Shown here: positions 1-8,371 of the stretch, piece after piece | How positions within the stretch are numbered: position 1 is the first letter of the stretch | Layout of the letters: every line of letters begins with the position of its first letter | Assembly (NCBI RefSeq): GCF_024138395.1 | Contig: NZ_JAMYDU010000016.1 | Location: 61,568 to 125,567 of the forward strand | Direction: 5' to 3' | From: Pseudomonas mandelii | Lineage (GTDB): Bacteria; Pseudomonadota; Gammaproteobacteria; Pseudomonadales; Pseudomonadaceae | Length of the DNA stretch: 64,000 nucleotides | Made by a program: the position numbers and the translations under genes | Notes under the pieces: model-generated | What the model saw: the letters and a program-made list of their open reading frames with translations, nothing else | Told to the model about the DNA's origin: nothing | Databases searched by the model: none

Positions 1-216
1 GGCGCTGCTCAGGCGCAGGGCATTGCCGCTGGCCAGGTAATCCTCGACGTTGCGCGCCACTTCATTTTGGAACTGCTGAGACAGGCCCAGGTAACGCTCC
101 ATCAACAGATAGGGGCGCTCCAAGGCTTTTTGCGACCACCAGAGCGTGGCGCCAAGGGCCACACACACGGCGACCAGAAGGAGGGTATTGAGATTGGTCA
201 ACAGCTTCAGGCGCAT
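1..216 (-). CDS. Methyl-accepting chemotaxis protein, N-terminal fragment (CtpL-like)
   Basis: Only the first 72 codons are inside the window; the gene runs off the left edge. The translation starts MRLKLLTNLNTLLL, continues with a hydrophobic segment (about residues 8-26) and a polar helical stretch containing YLGLSQQFQNEVARN. This is the usual start of a chemoreceptor or sensor: short cytoplasmic N-terminus, one membrane helix, then a periplasmic helical domain. It lies 51 bases after gcbA on the same strand, the order seen for PA4843-PA4844 (ctpL) in P. aeruginosa, so a CtpL-like receptor is my inference. No convincing ribosome binding site is visible before the ATG, so the start is not certain. 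Confidence 0.6.
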   Translation of the reverse strand, partial: MRLKLLTNLNTLLLVAVCVALGATLWWSQKALERPYLLMERYLGLSQQFQNEVARNVEDYLASGNALRLSSA

Positions 217-267
217 TGTGGTCTACCAACGGCAGAATGGTAAGTGCCTGAACTTATTGCGTTTCTG

Positions 268-1938
268 TTACAGGGTTATGACCGAATCGGTTGATTCCGA
301 TGAAAAGGTGGCACTTTGCTTTGACTCCCGCGCAGCTTGCACGCGATTACGGCCGGCGTCTTTGGCGCGGTATAGCGCTTCGTCCGCCTGGCTGGCCATC
401 AACAAGCTGTCAGAATCTTCGCGCAGTTCGACGACACCGGCGCTGAAAGTGCACCAGAGGTCCTGCGGCTGAGCCGGGTAGTGAATTTCGGCGAAGCGCT
501 GACGGATTTCATCGAGCACCTTGTAGGCCGATTCGATATCAGTGTCCGGCATGACGATGGCGAACTCTTCACCGCCGTAACGGCCGATGAAATCGGTCTT
601 GCGTAGCCGTTGCTTGAGAAACAGCGCCAGGCTCTTGATCACCCGGTCGCCCATGGGATGGCCATGGCTGTCGTTGACCCGTTTGAAATGGTCAATGTCG
701 AGCATCGCAAAGCTCAGCGGCTTGTTTTCACGCCGGGCGCGGAACGAACAGTCTTCGAGCAATTGCAGAATGTGGGTGTGGTTGTACAAGCCGGTCAGGC
801 TGTCGCGCACCATCCGCGCTTTCAGATTGCGTGCCCGCGCCGCGCGGTTGCGCACGGTGGTGATCAGGTGCCGTGGCTTGATCGGCTTGGTCAGGAAATC
901 GTCGCCGCCCTCGCTCATGGCGTCGAGCTGCTTGTCCAGGTCGTCTTCGGCTGACAGATAAATGATCGGCACGCTGACATAGCGGTCGTTATGGCGGATC
1001 ACCTTGGCCAGTTCAGTACCGGTGCAGGCCGGCATGTACATGTCGAGGATGATCAGGTCTGGCTGGAAATCCGCCAGTTCGGCCATGGCCTGGATCGGTT
1101 CGATCAAGGTCCGCGTGACGATCCCGGCGCTGTTGAGCAGGCGTTCGGTGTGCAAGGCCTGGGCGCGGGAGTCGTCGATGATCAGCACTTTATAAGGTTC
1201 GTACTGGGCGACGCAGGTCAGGACTTCTATTTTTTCCAGCAGGCTCGAAGCTTCGAGGGTGCCGGTGAGAAATTCCTGGCCGCCGGCGCGCACGGCGGCG
1301 AGGCGGGTCGGAGTATCTGTTTCGTGCAGGCTGAAAAACAACAGCGGCAAGGGTTGTTCGAGACCTTCCTGGGCTTCGGCTGCCAGTTTCAGGCCGATGC
1401 CGGCGCCACTGAAGTCGACGTCCATGACAATCGCCGCCGGTAGACGCTCGACCATCGAGGAGCGGAACGCGACGACACTGTCGAGGGATTGAGCGCTGAG
1501 CCCGAAGAATTCCAGTTGCTTGGCCAGCCGCTCGGCCCGGTCGTGATCCTGCAGCATCACGTAGATCGGCTTGCGCAGCGGCGGCAGGAAGGTTTGTTCG
1601 AGCTGATCGCCATGGCGCAGGCCGGTGCGGGACAGACGCTGCATCAGACGATTGAGGTCAGTGATCAGTCCGCTGCTCAGGCGTCCGCGATTGGCGTCGA
1701 CCGCTTCCAGTGACTGGCCGATGTGGCGCGCCAGCTGGGTGTGTTCCGGTTGCTCGAAACGTTCGGCAAAGCGCAGCAGGCGCAGATTGGCCTCACTCAG
1801 CTCCGACAAGTCGGTGGTGGACCATTCGTTGCGTTGCAGGCGTTGCCATATCTCAAGAATTTGACGTGCCTGATGAATTACCCGCTGGGCAAAGTGGTGC
1901 TTGAGGCGCTCACGGCTGGGGTCTTCTGGCTCGGTCAT
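268..1938 (-). CDS. gcbA: Diguanylate cyclase response regulator GcbA (REC-REC-GGDEF)
   Basis: 556 residues. An N-terminal helical region (1-120) is followed by a degenerate receiver (about 125-245, retaining Asp in IVMDVDF near 173), a complete receiver (about 250-370, IIDD acidic pair and phospho-acceptor Asp near 299 in LIILDMYMP), and a GGDEF domain. The active-site motif is GGEEF (455-459), preceded by an inhibitory-site RxxD (RKTD, 446-449), so it should make cyclic di-GMP and be product-inhibited. The domain order, length and neighbours match GcbA/PA4843 (also called AdcA), which promotes surface attachment in P. fluorescens. It is followed by the chemoreceptor gene, possibly as one transcript. 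Confidence 0.9.
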   Translation of the reverse strand: MTEPEDPSRERLKHHFAQRVIHQARQILEIWQRLQRNEWSTTDLSELSEANLRLLRFAERFEQPEHTQLARHIGQSLEAVDANRGRLSSGLITDLNRLMQRLSRTGLRHGDQLEQTFLPPLRKPIYVMLQDHDRAERLAKQLEFFGLSAQSLDSVVAFRSSMVERLPAAIVMDVDFSGAGIGLKLAAEAQEGLEQPLPLLFFSLHETDTPTRLAAVRAGGQEFLTGTLEASSLLEKIEVLTCVAQYEPYKVLIIDDSRAQALHTERLLNSAGIVTRTLIEPIQAMAELADFQPDLIILDMYMPACTGTELAKVIRHNDRYVSVPIIYLSAEDDLDKQLDAMSEGGDDFLTKPIKPRHLITTVRNRAARARNLKARMVRDSLTGLYNHTHILQLLEDCSFRARRENKPLSFAMLDIDHFKRVNDSHGHPMGDRVIKSLALFLKQRLRKTDFIGRYGGEEFAIVMPDTDIESAYKVLDEIRQRFAEIHYPAQPQDLWCTFSAGVVELREDSDSLLMASQADEALYRAKDAGRNRVQAARESKQSATFSSESTDSVITL

Positions 1939-2098
1939 ATCCTGACTACTAGTTAGGGTGCATGCTGAGATCGACTGGTGGCTCTATGCTAGCACCTCTT
2001 TTCGGTTGCATGAGTGTCGTACGTCAATAATCTGCAAAGCGACTTCATTCAGTTTCCGACCGACTGGTCGCATAGGCATCAGAGTTGTGCGCAATATA

Positions 2099-2231
2099 TG
2101 TAGCAGCTGGCGCAGCCTGCGTTCGGCTGCGCAGCAGTCGTAAAAACTGAGCGCGAAGTCTTCCTGAAACACCGCATCGTCTGATTTCACGACTGCTGCG
2201 CAGCCGAACGCAGGCTGCGCCAGCTGCTACA
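2099..2231. repeat. REP-type inverted repeat (GCTGCGCAGC family)
   Basis: A 43-base arm at 2099-2141 (TGTAGCAGCTGGCGCAGCC...) is repeated as a perfect reverse complement at 2189-2231, separated by 47 bases. It occupies the divergent gap between gcbA and the DUF2333 gene. The same family recurs at 11113-11244 with slightly different arms. Nothing else was recognised in 1939-2379 apart from the ribosome binding site of the next gene. Confidence 0.9.
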
Positions 2232-2379
2232 AGGGGCGTGCTTCATTTATAGTGGCAGCTCGATCGCGGTCATTATGTGGCTCGCTGTGTCTTGCAGGAT
2301 TTAATGCGCGGCAAATGACGCACGATGGCGTAGGGTTGTGGTCGAACCGATGAACTCAAGTGATTGAAAGGATACCGCC

Positions 2380-3447
2380 ATGCTGGACTGGAAGAACCGC
2401 ACGGGCAGCGCGCCTGAGCGTGCCGCTGAACCGAAATCGGCCACCCGCAGTTATTTTGGCGGCCTGTTGTTCAGCCGGGCGCTGGCCACTCTGATTGCTC
2501 TTTATCTATTGGTGGCGATCGCGCTGGGCTGGTATTGGAGCCAGGAGCCGGCGCTGTTCCCGGTTCAGCAGAATGCCCAGGTGGCGGCCGAGAAAGAAGG
2601 CAAGCAAATGGTCGTCGGGTACACCACGGTGGAAACCCTCAAGACCGTTGCCGGTACTTTGCTGAACAAACCGGGTGGCTATATTTCCAACGACCGTTTC
2701 CCGCCGGGCCTGTGGATGGACAACATGCCGAGCTGGGAATATGGCGTGCTGGTTCAGGTCCGCGACCTGAGTCGTGCGCTGCGTAAAGACTTCGCCCGTT
2801 CCCAGTCGCAGTCCGCCGAAGATGCTGACCTGGCCAAGGCCGAGCCGCGTTTCAACTTCGACAACAAAAGCTGGGTGCTGCCATCCAGTGAATCCGAGTA
2901 CCTGGAAGGCATCAATTCCCTGAGCCGCTATCAGGCACGTCTGTCGGGGCCTGACCAGAAAAGCGCGCTGTTCTATTCCCGCGCCGACAACCTGAACAAC
3001 TGGCTGGGTGATGTGGGGACGCGTTTGGGTTCGCTGTCGCAACGGCTGTCGGCCAGCGTGGGCCGGGTCAAGCTAAATACTGCGTTGAAAACCGAAGTGC
3101 CGGCGCTGGGTCAGGTGCCGCAGGTTGACGAAGAAGTCGTCGAAACCCCGTGGCTGCAAATCGATAACGTGTTCTACGAAGCCCGTGGTCAGGCCTGGGC
3201 GTTGTCCCACCTGCTGCGCGCCATCGAAGTCGACTTCGCCGATGTGCTGGCGAAGAAAAACGCCACGGTCAGCGTGCGTCAGATCATTCGTGAACTGGAA
3301 GCCTCGCAAGAACCGGTCTGGAGCCCGATGATTCTCAACGGCAGCGGCTTCGGTGTGCTGGCCAACCACTCGCTGGTCATGGCCAATTACATCTCCCGGG
3401 CCAACGCCGCGGTGATCGATTTACGTCAGTTGCTTAGTCAGGGCTGA
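2380..3447 (+). CDS. DUF2333 family inner-membrane protein
   Basis: 355 residues, PA4842-like. One clear membrane helix near residues 34-51 (ALATLIALYLLVAIALGWYW) follows a polar N-terminus; the remainder is soluble and predicted to be largely helical, presumably periplasmic. A ribosome binding site (GAAAGGAT) lies 7-8 bases before the ATG. It overlaps no neighbour, but its stop is three bases from the NUDIX start, so the two are likely co-transcribed. The family is widespread in gammaproteobacteria and has no established function that I know of. Confidence 0.85.
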   Translation: MLDWKNRTGSAPERAAEPKSATRSYFGGLLFSRALATLIALYLLVAIALGWYWSQEPALFPVQQNAQVAAEKEGKQMVVGYTTVETLKTVAGTLLNKPGGYISNDRFPPGLWMDNMPSWEYGVLVQVRDLSRALRKDFARSQSQSAEDADLAKAEPRFNFDNKSWVLPSSESEYLEGINSLSRYQARLSGPDQKSALFYSRADNLNNWLGDVGTRLGSLSQRLSASVGRVKLNTALKTEVPALGQVPQVDEEVVETPWLQIDNVFYEARGQAWALSHLLRAIEVDFADVLAKKNATVSVRQIIRELEASQEPVWSPMILNGSGFGVLANHSLVMANYISRANAAVIDLRQLLSQG

Positions 3448-3450
3448 GCC

Positions 3451-4020
3451 ATGGTTGATAACTCCGTCGATGGGATGCGGGAGGCCGCTCACCGCGCGGC
3501 CTCCGATGCCGAACAGATCGCCTGGGTCGACGAGCAGGACAACCTGCTCGGCGCTCTGGTCCGCTCCGACCTGCGCGAACGCGAGCTGATCGGGCGCGGC
3601 ACCTACATCATGCTGTTCAATTCTGCCGGTGAGCTGTGCGTACACCGGCGCACCCTGAGCAAAGCGATTTACCCCGGTTACTGGGACGTGGCGGCCGGTG
3701 GCATGGTGTTGGCCACCGAGACTTACGCGGAGTCGGCGGCCCGCGAGCTGGAAGAGGAATTGGGCGTAAGCGGTGTGGAACTGACCGTCCATGATCACTT
3801 TTTCTTCGAAGACACCGGCAACCGACTCTGGTGTTCGGCGTTTTCGGCGGTGTGGGACGGCCCGTTGATCCTGCAGCCGGAAGAAGTGCTTGAAGCGCGC
3901 TTCATGCCGATCGATCAGGTCCTGCTGGAAATCACGCAGAAGCCTTATTGCCCGGACTCTCTGGCGGCCTTGCAGCGCTATCTTCGCGCCCAAGGGGATG
4001 ACGTCGCAAAAGAGCTATAA
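3451..4020 (+). CDS. NUDIX hydrolase (YfcD-like)
   Basis: 189 residues. The NUDIX box is intact: G-x5-E-x7-REL-x-EE-x-G in GGMVLATETYAESAARELEE continuing into ELGV (about residues 85-108). The N-terminal part (EQIAWVDEQDNLLG) resembles the isopentenyl-isomerase-like NUDIX proteins such as YfcD. It should hydrolyse a nucleoside-diphosphate-linked compound; the substrate cannot be read from sequence. It starts three bases after the DUF2333 stop, in the conserved order of PA4842-PA4841. Confidence 0.85.
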   Translation: MVDNSVDGMREAAHRAASDAEQIAWVDEQDNLLGALVRSDLRERELIGRGTYIMLFNSAGELCVHRRTLSKAIYPGYWDVAAGGMVLATETYAESAARELEEELGVSGVELTVHDHFFFEDTGNRLWCSAFSAVWDGPLILQPEEVLEARFMPIDQVLLEITQKPYCPDSLAALQRYLRAQGDDVAKEL

Positions 4021-4103
4021 ATTGGCGCCGATTGGCTCTTAGCAAGTCGGCTTTTTGCCGTTACACTGCGCGACCTTTTCAAACTGAACCGGTAATGCTT
4101 TTT

Positions 4104-4205
4104 TGTAGGAGCGAAGCTTGCTCGCGAAAAACGCAAGGACGACACGTGCTGCCTGAAGCCGCGCGTTATCGTTAACGTCCATCGCGAGCAAGCTTCGCTC
4201 CTACA
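4104..4205. repeat. REP pair (TGTAGGAGCGAAGCTTGC)
   Basis: Two inverted 24-base arms, 4104-4127 and 4182-4205, of the family that dominates this window. It fills the gap between the NUDIX and SUI1 genes. Confidence 0.9.
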
Positions 4206-4309
4206 GGTTCCGTTTCAGTAGCGCTGCCCCTGCCTGAGTGGGGCTTCGCGGTCGATGGCTCCCTCCCGGGTTGCCGCGACCAGTCTTTGTCCTCCCAAGA
4301 GGATTGCCG

Positions 4310-4681
4310 GTGGCCAAAAAAGCCGCATCCTTCGCCGCCCTTGGTGGCCTGGTATTTTCCACCGACGCAGGTCGTCATTGCCCGGATTGCAGTAAACCGG
4401 TGGATGCCTGCATCTGCAAACAGACCGTTATCCCGGCCGGCGACGGCATCGCCCGCGTGCGTCGCGAAAGCAAGGGTCGTGGCGGCAAGACGGTGACCAC
4501 CATCACTGGCGTGCCGCTGGCCGAAGAGGCGCTCAAGGATCTGGCCACGACGTTGAAAAAACGTTGTGGGACCGGTGGGGCGTTGAAAGACGGAATCATC
4601 GAAATCCAGGGCGATCATGTCGAGCTACTCTTGGCCGAGCTGATCAAACACGGTTTCAAAGCGAAGAAGTCCGGCGGCTAG
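4310..4681 (+). CDS. yciH: SUI1/eIF1-like translation factor (YciH)
   Basis: 123 residues starting at a GTG codon (VAKKAASFAALGG); AGAGGA lies 7 bases upstream, which favours this start over an ATG at 4238 whose extra 24 residues run through unlike sequence. A zinc-binding-like stretch CPDCSKPVDACIC (about 22-34) precedes the SUI1 core, which ends with IEIQGDHVELLLAELIKHGF. The family is the bacterial relative of eIF1 and affects initiation fidelity. Position between the NUDIX gene and speA matches PA4840. Confidence 0.88.
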   Translation: MAKKAASFAALGGLVFSTDAGRHCPDCSKPVDACICKQTVIPAGDGIARVRRESKGRGGKTVTTITGVPLAEEALKDLATTLKKRCGTGGALKDGIIEIQGDHVELLLAELIKHGFKAKKSGG

Positions 4682-4685
4682 CAGC

Positions 4686-4763
4686 CTCTGTGAAAACCAC
4701 CCTCGGCTTGATCCGGCCCCGATTCAATTCTGGTCTGGCGTCGTCTACATGGTTTTCACAGAG
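4686..4763. repeat. Long-range inverted repeat between yciH and speA
   Basis: CTCTGTGAAAACCA (4686-4699) is exactly complementary to TGGTTTTCACAGAG (4750-4763) with a 50-base loop. It begins five bases after the yciH stop. It could form a transcript-ending or processing stem, or be a relic of an insertion; it is not followed by a T-run. Unlike the REP elements, it occurs only once in this window as far as I saw. Confidence 0.7.
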
Positions 4764-4905
4764 CCTGTTCTGACCGGTTTCTAAACTCAGCGCTGAATGC
4801 GAGGTCTATGCCCCTTGCATGCAGGCTAATCGTCATTTTCATTCTTTAGACTGCGCCGGCCTGAACTCAAGGCGACGCTCTATGACTTCTTTATAGGGGA
4901 CTTCA

Positions 4906-6819
4906 ATGTCCGTACGACGCACACGCAAAGACGATGGCAGCCAATGGACAGTTGCGGACAGCCGCAGTGTTTACGGGATTCGCCATTGGGGGGCCGGGTA
5001 TTTCGCGATCAATGACGCCGGTCGCGTCGAAGTTCGTCCGAACGGTCCGGCCAGTTCGCCTATCGACCTCTTCGAGCAAGTCGATCAACTGCGCAAAAGC
5101 GGTTTGTCCTTGCCGTTGCTGGTGCGTTTCCCTGACATCCTGCAAGACCGCGTGCGTCAGCTGACCGGCGCGTTCGACGCCAACATTGAACGCTTGGAAT
5201 ACCAGAGCAAATACACCGCGCTGTACCCGATCAAGGTCAACCAGCAAGAAGCGGTGATCGAAAACATCATCGCCACCCAGAACGTATCGATCGGTCTGGA
5301 AGCCGGCTCCAAGCCGGAACTGCTGGCGGTACTGGCGCTGGCGCCGAAGGGCGGCACCATCGTCTGCAACGGTTACAAGGATCGCGAGTTCATCCGTCTG
5401 GCGCTGATGGGCCAGAAGCTCGGTCACAACGTGTTCATCGTGATCGAGAAAGAATCCGAAGTCGGTCTGGTGATCGAAGAAGCGGCGTCGCTCAAGGTCA
5501 AGCCGCAGGTCGGCCTGCGCGTGCGTCTGTCGTCCCTGGCATCGAGCAAATGGGCAGACACCGGTGGCGAAAAATCCAAGTTCGGCCTGTCGGCGGCGCA
5601 ACTGCTGTCGGTGGTCGAGCGTTTCCGCGCTGCCGGCCTGGATCAGGGCATTCGCCTGCTGCACTTCCACATGGGCTCGCAGATCGCCAACCTGGCGGAC
5701 TATCAGCACGGCTTCAAGGAAGCGATCCGTTACTACGGCGAGCTGCGCAACCTTGGCCTGCCGGTGGATCACATCGACGTCGGCGGCGGTTTGGGCGTGG
5801 ACTACGACGGTACCCACTCGCGTAACGCCAGTTCGATCAACTACGACATGGACGATTACGCCGGTGTCGTGGTCGGAATGCTCAAGGAGTTCTGCGACGC
5901 GCAGAGCCTGCCGCATCCGAACATCTTCTCTGAAAGCGGCCGCTCCCTGACCGCCCACCATGCCATGCTGGTGGTTCAGGTAACCGACGTCGAGAAACAC
6001 AACGACGACGTGCCAAAGATCGAGAACAAGGAAGAGCTGCCGGAAACCGTGCAGTGGCTGGTTGACCTGCTCGGCCCGACCGATATCGAAATGGTCACCG
6101 AGACTTACTGGCGCGCCACGCACTACATGAGCGATGTGGCCACTCAATACGCCGATGGCAAGCTGACCCTGGCGCAAAAAGCCCTAGCCGAGCAATGCTA
6201 CTTCGCCGTTTGCCGTCGCCTGCACAACTCGTTGAAGGCCCGTCAGCGTTCCCACCGTCAGGTGCTCGACGAACTCAACGACAAGCTGGCCGACAAGTAC
6301 ATCTGCAACTTCTCGGTATTCCAGAGCTTGCCGGACACCTGGGCCATCGGCCAGGTCCTGCCGATTCTGCCGTTGCACCGTCTCGACGAAGAGCCGCTGC
6401 GCCGTGCGGTACTGCAAGACCTGACCTGCGACTCCGACGGCAAGATCAAGCAGTACGTCGACGAGCAGAGCATCGAGACCAGCTTGCCGGTGCACGGTCT
6501 GAACGAAGGCGAAGACTATCTGCTGGGGATTTTCCTGGTGGGTGCCTACCAGGAAATTCTCGGCGACATGCACAACCTGTTCGGTGACACCGATTCGGTA
6601 AACATCTACCAGAACGCCGATGGCAGCGTGTATCACGCCGGTATCGAAACCCACGACACCATCGAAGACATGCTGCGTTACGTGCACTTGTCGCCGGAAG
6701 AACTGATGACCCACTACCGCGACAAGTGCGCCAGTGCCCGCATCAGCGCCGCCGAGCGCACCCAGTTCCTCGATGCATTGCGTCTGGGCCTGACCCGTTC
6801 GTCTTACCTGTCTTCTTGA
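4906..6819 (+). CDS. speA: Biosynthetic arginine decarboxylase
   Basis: 637 residues, the usual length of SpeA. It decarboxylates L-arginine to agmatine, the first step of the agmatine route to putrescine, using pyridoxal phosphate. The PLP lysine lies in YPIKVNQQ (near residue 110); further family signatures are HFHMGSQIAN, IDVGGGLGVDYDGT and SESGRSLTAHHAML. The ribosome binding site AGGGGA lies 6 bases before the ATG. It ends the block syntenic to PA4844-PA4839. Confidence 0.97.
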   Translation: MSVRRTRKDDGSQWTVADSRSVYGIRHWGAGYFAINDAGRVEVRPNGPASSPIDLFEQVDQLRKSGLSLPLLVRFPDILQDRVRQLTGAFDANIERLEYQSKYTALYPIKVNQQEAVIENIIATQNVSIGLEAGSKPELLAVLALAPKGGTIVCNGYKDREFIRLALMGQKLGHNVFIVIEKESEVGLVIEEAASLKVKPQVGLRVRLSSLASSKWADTGGEKSKFGLSAAQLLSVVERFRAAGLDQGIRLLHFHMGSQIANLADYQHGFKEAIRYYGELRNLGLPVDHIDVGGGLGVDYDGTHSRNASSINYDMDDYAGVVVGMLKEFCDAQSLPHPNIFSESGRSLTAHHAMLVVQVTDVEKHNDDVPKIENKEELPETVQWLVDLLGPTDIEMVTETYWRATHYMSDVATQYADGKLTLAQKALAEQCYFAVCRRLHNSLKARQRSHRQVLDELNDKLADKYICNFSVFQSLPDTWAIGQVLPILPLHRLDEEPLRRAVLQDLTCDSDGKIKQYVDEQSIETSLPVHGLNEGEDYLLGIFLVGAYQEILGDMHNLFGDTDSVNIYQNADGSVYHAGIETHDTIEDMLRYVHLSPEELMTHYRDKCASARISAAERTQFLDALRLGLTRSSYLSS

Positions 6820-7051
6820 GGTAAGGCTCCGTTCTCATCGGGTTGTCTGAAAATTCTCCATTCATTGGGGAAATTTCAGATGGCCTGGTGCGGGACTTCC
6901 CTTTTTTCACGCGAAATGACCCACACTCCGGCTATCCAAGGGATGTGGTCTTCTTTTCACGTAGGTCATTTCCTAAGTTGTACTTCGGCACTCTACTCGG
7001 CCATGTCTCTCAGCGAGAATCCCCGGCCGCCCCTCCTGTAGAGAATCGCCG
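6820..7051. other. Gap before vgrG with an inverted repeat
   Basis: No gene is visible. GAAATGACC (6913-6921) and GGTCATTTC (6964-6972) are exact reverse complements, each preceded by a CTTTTxCACG-like stretch. This could be an operator or relic flanking the vgrG promoter; no sigma-54 motif of correct spacing was seen. Confidence 0.4.
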
Positions 7052-8371
7052 ATGTTCGATCCAGCCAACGAGCCGTCATTTCGTCTGGATATAGCGGGTC
7101 TTCCCGATCCCTTTGAGGTCTTGGCCTTTACCGGTAGTGAAGCCATCAGCGAGCCTTTTGTGTTCGAGGTGGATCTGCTGAACGATGACCCCACGCTGGA
7201 CCTTGCGAACCTGCTGTACCGCTCGGCCTTTTTACACTTCGGGCCCCAAGGGCAGGGTATCCACGGGCAGTTGCTTGGCCTCGTTCAGCTCGGCCATGGT
7301 GGCGAACCCAGGCTTTGCCGTGTGCGTCTGGGGCCCAGGCTGGCGTGTCTGGCGCAGCGCTTCAATCAGCGAATCTTCAGCCAGCGCTCGGTGCCGGAGA
7401 TTCTCGCTCAGGTGCTCAAGGAGCACGGTATTGCCGGCAAGGATCGGCGCTTCGACCTGAGCAGCGATTACCCGTCCCATGATTTCTGCACGCAATACCG
7501 AGAATCAGACCTGCAATTTTTCCAGCGTCTGTGCGCCCAGGAACGACTTCATTACTACTTCGAACACTGCGCACGCGGGCACTGTCTGGTTTTCGGCGAT
7601 GGCCTGGGGCAGTTCAGTCGTGGCGAAGAGAGCGTCTTCGAGGGTGAGAACGAACGACCCGGTGTGCATCAGTTCAAGCTGCACGGGTGCGGGCAAATCG
7701 CCGAAGGCCAGACGAATCTGGCGACGTTGCGCAGCGGCCAACTGATGCCGCTGTCCGGCCATCCCTGTGTGGACTGGAATCGTCTCTGGCTACTGACCCA
7801 TGTCGAGCATCAGGGGGGGCAGGAGGGGGCTCCCTATAGCAATCAACTGCGCGCCGTTGTGCAGGAAGTGCCTTTCGTGGCGCCTCATTCGGGCGTGAAA
7901 CCCAGGATGCACAGCCTGCAGCGGGCGTGGGTGGTCGAGGTCGATGAGTCACAACCGGATCTGTCCAGACCGGTGGCCGTGCAGTTTGACTGGCTTTACC
8001 AAGGGGAGGGCGCAGCGCCCAGTCACTGCTGGTTACCGTTGGCTCCCGAGCTGGAAGGCGCGGGTACCCTGCCATTGAGTGAAGGGGCGCAGGTGCTGGT
8101 GAGCTTTATCGAAGGCGATCCGGATCAGCCCTTGATCAGCGGGTTTCTTCCCGGCGCAACGTCGGGCGCACAGGCAGTCATACCCGACCTATCACCCTCT
8201 TTGACGACCGATGTCAGCCCGGTGCTCGAGGGCTTGCTGGGTTTGCTGCAATCCAGCGAGCCCTTGGCGCTCCTGTGCCTGCTACCCGGGGGCGGCAGTT
8301 TTAGTCACTGCGCGCAAGCCTTTTGCACCTGCCGGGCGGCGATGCAGCTCGACCAGAGCGGTGCGGCATGA
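7052..8371 (+). CDS. Short VgrG-like type VI secretion spike protein
   Basis: 439 residues. The gp27-like base is recognisable (FRLDIAGLPDPFEVLAFTG at the start; CTQYRESDLQFFQRLCAQE near 150; LSGHPCVDWNRLWLLTHVEH near 235), followed by the gp5 OB-fold (SRPVAVQFDWLYQGEG; EGDPDQPLISGFLP near 350). The protein ends about 70 residues later with LLPGGGSFSHCAQAFCTC, so it lacks the long beta-helical needle and any C-terminal effector domain; typical VgrGs exceed 600 residues. It would cap the Hcp tube. The stop overlaps the start of the DUF4123 gene (ATGA), indicating translational coupling. No other type VI genes are in the window, so this is an orphan vgrG. Confidence 0.85.
   Translation: MFDPANEPSFRLDIAGLPDPFEVLAFTGSEAISEPFVFEVDLLNDDPTLDLANLLYRSAFLHFGPQGQGIHGQLLGLVQLGHGGEPRLCRVRLGPRLACLAQRFNQRIFSQRSVPEILAQVLKEHGIAGKDRRFDLSSDYPSHDFCTQYRESDLQFFQRLCAQERLHYYFEHCARGHCLVFGDGLGQFSRGEESVFEGENERPGVHQFKLHGCGQIAEGQTNLATLRSGQLMPLSGHPCVDWNRLWLLTHVEHQGGQEGAPYSNQLRAVVQEVPFVAPHSGVKPRMHSLQRAWVVEVDESQPDLSRPVAVQFDWLYQGEGAAPSHCWLPLAPELEGAGTLPLSEGAQVLVSFIEGDPDQPLISGFLPGATSGAQAVIPDLSPSLTTDVSPVLEGLLGLLQSSEPLALLCLLPGGGSFSHCAQAFCTCRAAMQLDQSGAA

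Noticed and set aside
610..1443. Long forward-strand frames opposite gcbA
   Set aside because: They are antisense shadows of a high-GC gene with clear domains; no ribosome site and no protein-like motifs.
4047..4064. CGGC-TTTTT-GCCG as a terminator after the NUDIX gene
   Set aside because: Only a 4-base stem and the T-run is in the loop rather than after the stem.
4903..6177. 424-codon reverse frame opposite speA
   Set aside because: It mirrors speA codon periodicity, has Gln/His/Arg/Val-rich composition and no known motif.
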